From NCBI GenBank assembly GCA_002490315.1, contig DLKG01000006.1, forward strand, positions 46,331 to 56,310: a stretch of 9,980 bases of DNA, written 5' to 3'. The notes beneath the pieces were generated by a model. That model saw only the letters and a list, made by a program, of their open reading frames with translations, was not told the origin of the DNA and did no database searches. The position numbers were made by a program, and so were the translations under genes. This document shows, in pieces, positions 6,673-9,980 of the stretch. This DNA comes from Prevotella sp. UBA7594. GTDB taxonomy: Bacteria > Bacteroidota > Bacteroidia > Bacteroidales > Bacteroidaceae. Each line of letters opens with the position of its first letter. The stretch's first letter is position 1.

Positions 6673-7332
6673 TTACCCCTGCCTTTGTAACTTTTCCAAA
6701 AATGCTTCTACATTCTTTTCGATCTCTCCATTGAAAACTGCAGAACCTGCCACAATAATGTTTGCTCCGGCAGCCATGGCCTCTTCTACATTTTCAAGAT
6801 TAATTCCCCCATCTACCTCGATATCCGTCTTACATCCCAACTGGTTTATAAACGCCCTTGCTTCACGTACTTTATCCAGTGTATACGGAATCAGTTTTTG
6901 TCCTCCAAATCCCGGATTTACCGTCATAACAAGAAGCATATCCACATTGGGAAGAATATGACGAACCATTTCCAGTGGTGTGGATGGATTTAATGCCACA
7001 CCAGCCAAAACGCCCTTTTCTTTGATTGCTTCGATGGTACGATCCAGATGTTTACATGCTTCCGCATGAACCGTGATAATATCGGCTCCCGCATCCGCAA
7101 ATTCCTCTATATAGCGAATTGGTTCCTCTATCATCAGATGGACATCAAAAATCCGCTCGGTACATTTTCGAATGGAACGAATGATCGGAAACGCAAACGA
7201 AATACTTGGAACAAACATGCCATCCATGACATCGATATGTACATATTCTGCACCAGCCTGATCCAACAGTCGGATCTGTTCCCCCAGATTTGCAAAATCT
7301 GCCGATAAAATTGACGGTGATAAACAGTTCAT
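6673..7332 (-). CDS. rpe: Ribulose-phosphate 3-epimerase
   Basis: A cytoplasmic TIM-barrel enzyme of the pentose phosphate pathway that interconverts ribulose 5-phosphate and xylulose 5-phosphate. The product is 219 residues, the normal length. It begins with the signature SPSILSADFANL (5-16). Metal and catalytic residues are visible: H32 and D34 in HIDVMDG, H65 in DVHLM, and D174 in EVDGGI. The phosphate-binding loops are NPGFGGQ (139-145) and VAGSAVF (194-200). After MDG the more usual HFVPN appears as MFVPS, a mild variation. The start is fixed by a perfect AGGAGG (7338-7343) 5 nt upstream that overlaps the rsgA stop codon. It lies between rsgA and thiN with gaps of 9 and 3 nt, so one mRNA is likely. 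Confidence 0.96.
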   Translation of the reverse strand: MNCLSPSILSADFANLGEQIRLLDQAGAEYVHIDVMDGMFVPSISFAFPIIRSIRKCTERIFDVHLMIEEPIRYIEEFADAGADIITVHAEACKHLDRTIEAIKEKGVLAGVALNPSTPLEMVRHILPNVDMLLVMTVNPGFGGQKLIPYTLDKVREARAFINQLGCKTDIEVDGGINLENVEEAMAAGANIIVAGSAVFNGEIEKNVEAFLEKLQRQG

Positions 7333-7341
7333 TGATTCCTC

Positions 7342-8220
7342 CTAATATTTACGCATATTCTTCATTTCCTGATAAAGCTGTACATAATTATCATATCGCA
7401 CCTGTGATATTTTTCCCTCTGCAAGTGCTGTCTTCACACCACAATCCGGCTCTCCGATATGGCTGCATCCGATAAATCTGCAGCCAGGTTCGAAGCGAAC
7501 AAACTCCGGATAGCATGTCCATAAATCCTCTTTTGAAAATCCCGGAAGATCCATAGAACTAAAGCCGGGAGTATCCATAATGTAGGTATTATCTGCGATC
7601 GGAATGATCTGCGAATGACGCGTCGTATGTTTTCCGCGCTCAATCTTATCGCTGATTCCTCCCGTCTGCATATGCACCGCATCCTGTAGATCATTGACCA
7701 GTGAAGATTTTCCAACGCCTGATGGACCTGCCACTGCCGTCATCTTTCCCTGCAGAGCAACTTTGAGTTTTTCCAAATTTTCCTGTGTCTTTGCACTTGT
7801 AAAAAGCAGCTCATACCCCGCCGGTTCATAAATTTTCCGCAATGTTTCCCTCTGTTGTTCCGTCACCAGATCACATTTATTAAAGCAGATCGTAACCGGA
7901 ACTTTCTGATATTCCATCATGCACAAAAAACGATCCAGCAGATTAAAGTTCGGATCCGGTTTTGCAGCTGCAAAAATGACGAGTGCCATATCAATATTCG
8001 CTACTGCAGGACGGATCAATTCTCTGGTGCGTGGAAGAATTTTTTCTACATTTCCAATCTTTTTTTCTTCATCCAATACGACGATCTCCACATCATCTCC
8101 TACCAGAGGTTTGATCTTCTGATTACGGAAAATTCCTTTTGCCTTACATTCATAAATTCCGGTTCCTGCTACGTAAACGTAGTAGAAACCGGAAATTCCT
8201 TTTACAATCTTTCCCTTCAT
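7342..8220 (-). CDS. rsgA: Ribosome small-subunit-dependent GTPase RsgA
   Basis: A circularly permuted GTPase that checks late maturation of the 30S ribosomal subunit. The 292-residue protein has the expected order: an N-terminal OB-fold (about 1-65), then G4 NKCD (114-117), G5 SAK (142-144), the P-loop GPSGVGKS (165-172), a G2-region threonine within HTTRH (198-202), and G3 DTPG (216-219). The C-terminal zinc-binding domain has ligands C247, C252, H254 and C260. The permuted motif order alone identifies the family. The start is 7 nt after the prkC stop, with a TAGGT Shine-Dalgarno overlapping that stop, indicating coupling. In Firmicutes rsgA regularly follows the Ser/Thr kinase gene, and the RsgA family has been reported as a kinase substrate; that link here is inference. 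Confidence 0.96.
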   Translation of the reverse strand: MKGKIVKGISGFYYVYVAGTGIYECKAKGIFRNQKIKPLVGDDVEIVVLDEEKKIGNVEKILPRTRELIRPAVANIDMALVIFAAAKPDPNFNLLDRFLCMMEYQKVPVTICFNKCDLVTEQQRETLRKIYEPAGYELLFTSAKTQENLEKLKVALQGKMTAVAGPSGVGKSSLVNDLQDAVHMQTGGISDKIERGKHTTRHSQIIPIADNTYIMDTPGFSSMDLPGFSKEDLWTCYPEFVRFEPGCRFIGCSHIGEPDCGVKTALAEGKISQVRYDNYVQLYQEMKNMRKY

Positions 8221-8227
8221 ACATTAC

Positions 8228-9980
8228 CTACTGTTTTGAAAAGCTGACAGAATGCGTTTCTGTCTTTGTGGATGTATCAGAAAGACCTTCATCATCAATT
8301 TTTTCAATACTCCAGGTAATGGTCACTTTGCCGGACTCACATGCCATATCAGATGCTCCAATTGTAAGAGAACCATCGACATCACTGTTTCCGCTCGCAT
8401 AGGTTGTGCCATCACTACCTGTCAATGTATAGGTTGCACTGACTGCTCCCTCCGGTGCTGCATAGGACTTGGAGAATTTATAGCTGTAATTTTTTTCTTC
8501 CGGACCCTTGCTGACAGTAATCGTTACCGTTGTATCTGCCGGTACAATCTTACCGGATGATACACTCTGTGAAATTACCTGACCAGCTTTGACAGAATCA
8601 CTGTATTCTTCCTTCACTGCAACTTTTAAGCCAGCTTTCTGCAAAGCCGCCTGCGCATCCTTCTGAGAATGTCCCTGAACAGATGGCACTGTAATAGACT
8701 TCTTTCCCTGACTGATCACAATCGTAACCGTACTTCCCTCTTTTGCGTTACCACCATTCGGACTCTGGGAAACAACTTTTCCTGCCTCTACCGAATCATC
8801 ATATTTGTAAGTTTTAGATACTTTAAATCCGGCAGCTGCAAGTGTGGAAGAAGCATCCTTTTCCAGTTTTCCAACAACATTTGGAACCGTAACATTGTTC
8901 TGCTCGCTCTGGCTCTCGGAATCTGCAAAATTCACATTCTCTGTTCCGGCAATAATTACATTAATGGTAGTTCCAGCAGATACTTCAGAACCTCCAACAG
9001 GATCCTGATTTAATACCGTTCCTTTTGGCTGATCCGATTTCTGTTCCTGTATTACGAACATATACAGCCCCTGTGCTTCCAGCTCTGACTGTGCATCCTC
9101 CTGTAACTTTCCGCAAACATCCTGTACCACTACAGTTTTTTCACTCTCAGACTGTGTCTGTGTCTCTGTCTGTGTCTGCGTTTCTGTATTTTTTGACGAT
9201 TTGTTAAACCGGAATAACCCGAAGAAACTTCCCACAAGGTAAATGATCACTGCAAGGATTACAACAAATACCACAATTCCCATGATCGTCATGGCTTTGT
9301 CCATTTTTGGACTGAGGCCTTCGTTTTCTTCGTCATCCTCATCGTCTTCCTCTTCATCCGGATCATATGCAGTTTCCTGTCTGGACACACGCCGTTCCTC
9401 TTTTGCCTCTACGCCATGTTCTTTAATCTGTTTTAATTCTTCTCCACTGATTACTTTTGTTTTTCCATTGTCTACAAGTGGAGCAATCACAACAAAATCC
9501 TCATCCGGATGCACCAGTGATCTCCGTAAATCTGCCAGCAGATCCCCAATGGTCTGATAACGCCGGTCTGCATTTTTCTGTGTACATTTTAAAATGATTT
9601 TCTCCATGCTGATCGGCAGATTTTTCGCATATACACTTGGAGGTGTCATTTCCTCCTGCAAATGCTGAATGGCAACTGCAACCGTAGTATCTCCATCAAA
9701 AGGCACACGTCCGGTCACCATTTCATACATAACGATACCGAGAGAATAAATATCACTTCTTCCATCCACAAAACCATTTCTTGCCTGCTCTGGCGAAGAA
9801 TAGTGAACAGATCCCATCACATCTGAACTTACGGTATTGGAGGATGCTGCTCTGGCAATACCAAAATCCATGACTTTCACTTTTCCCTCAGTGGAAATCA
9901 TGATATTCTGTGGTTTGATATCCCGATGGATAATCTGTTTGTTATGTGCCGCTTCGATTCCTCTGGCTACCTGAATTGCA
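8228..9980 (-). CDS. prkC: PASTA-domain Ser/Thr protein kinase, 5' end outside the window
   Basis: A membrane kinase that senses peptidoglycan fragments and phosphorylates growth and translation proteins. The frame stays open to the window edge, so the N-lobe and true start are missing; the ATG at 9901 is internal. Visible from the edge are the catalytic loop HRDIKPQN, then DFG in MDFGIARA, the P+1 segment SVHYSSPEQA, and C-lobe helices. Counting from the internal Met at 9901, a juxtamembrane linker holds a 15-residue acidic run (180-194). One membrane helix follows (about 203-229, bases 9215-9295), then a Thr/Gln/Ser-rich linker (240-254). Three PASTA repeats come next (about 257-318, 337-399, 402-466), and an extra beta-rich tail (470-557) with no PASTA signature. 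The first PASTA is the most divergent (DVCG for the usual NVVG). It heads the visible cluster; a PrpC phosphatase gene is expected just upstream but is not in view. Confidence 0.95.
   Translation of the reverse strand, partial: AIQVARGIEAAHNKQIIHRDIKPQNIMISTEGKVKVMDFGIARAASSNTVSSDVMGSVHYSSPEQARNGFVDGRSDIYSLGIVMYEMVTGRVPFDGDTTVAVAIQHLQEEMTPPSVYAKNLPISMEKIILKCTQKNADRRYQTIGDLLADLRRSLVHPDEDFVVIAPLVDNGKTKVISGEELKQIKEHGVEAKEERRVSRQETAYDPDEEEDDEDDEENEGLSPKMDKAMTIMGIVVFVVILAVIIYLVGSFFGLFRFNKSSKNTETQTQTETQTQSESEKTVVVQDVCGKLQEDAQSELEAQGLYMFVIQEQKSDQPKGTVLNQDPVGGSEVSAGTTINVIIAGTENVNFADSESQSEQNNVTVPNVVGKLEKDASSTLAAAGFKVSKTYKYDDSVEAGKVVSQSPNGGNAKEGSTVTIVISQGKKSITVPSVQGHSQKDAQAALQKAGLKVAVKEEYSDSVKAGQVISQSVSSGKIVPADTTVTITVSKGPEEKNYSYKFSKSYAAPEGAVSATYTLTGSDGTTYASGNSDVDGSLTIGASDMACESGKVTITWSIEKIDDEGLSDTSTKTETHSVSFSKQ
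9140..9187 (-). repeat. Low-complexity TQTQTE-coding tract in prkC
   Basis: An imperfect repeat built on GTCTGTGT and GTCTCT units on the plus strand encodes a TETQTQTETQTQSESE-like linker between the membrane helix and the first PASTA repeat. It is in frame and looks like a flexible extracellular spacer. Such tracts can vary in length between strains by slippage. Confidence 0.6.

Noticed and set aside
8169..8182. Palindrome CTACGT-AA-ACGTAG within rsgA
   Set aside because: It lies in the coding sequence for the conserved N-terminal domain and no regulatory context is visible; six-base arms of this kind occur by chance.
9899..9901. ATG at 9901 as the start of the kinase gene
   Set aside because: Upstream in-frame codons encode HRDIKPQN, the kinase catalytic loop, so this Met is internal and the gene begins outside the window.

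Overview
The window holds ordinary housekeeping genes, but they come in two blocks that look like two different bacterial phyla joined inside one gene. From base 1 to about 3,100 the DNA reads as Bacteroidales, probably Prevotella-like. It is relatively GC-rich, its promoters have the Bacteroidetes -7 box TAnnTTTG (TAACTTTG upstream of both argS and pckA), and start codons sit behind A/T-rich leaders without a Shine-Dalgarno. From about 3,200 to the end it reads as a clostridial Firmicute of the Lachnospiraceae type. It is more AT-rich, several genes have clear AGGAGG-like ribosome binding sites, terminators are hairpins followed by U runs, and the gene order prkC-rsgA-rpe-thiN is classic for Firmicutes.

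Layout. A minus-strand argS (arginyl-tRNA synthetase), with a terminator at its stop codon, diverges from a plus-strand pckA (ATP-dependent PEP carboxykinase) across a gene-free spacer of about 490 bp. That spacer carries both Bacteroidetes-type promoters and a long pckA leader. Within pckA the reading frame is intact, but codon choice switches near the kinase P-loop, roughly 3,100-3,180. A terminator after pckA probably serves both directions. It is followed on the minus strand by glnK (P-II signal protein) and amtB (ammonium channel), read as amtB then glnK, then a terminator hairpin, then the operon prkC-rsgA-rpe-thiN. The 5' end of prkC lies beyond base 9,980.

How the genes work together. 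amtB-glnK is the standard ammonium uptake and sensing pair, in which GlnK blocks the channel when nitrogen is plentiful. The prkC operon joins a membrane Ser/Thr kinase that senses cell-wall fragments, a ribosome-assembly GTPase, a pentose phosphate enzyme and thiamine pyrophosphate synthesis. This is a common conserved cluster rather than one pathway. pckA links the TCA cycle to gluconeogenesis or, in gut anaerobes, fixes CO2 onto PEP.

I found no phage, CRISPR, transposon, tRNA or rRNA, and no convincing new system. The observation most worth checking is the hybrid pckA. The simplest explanation is a metagenome assembly join through a conserved gene; a true inter-phylum recombination is possible but less likely.
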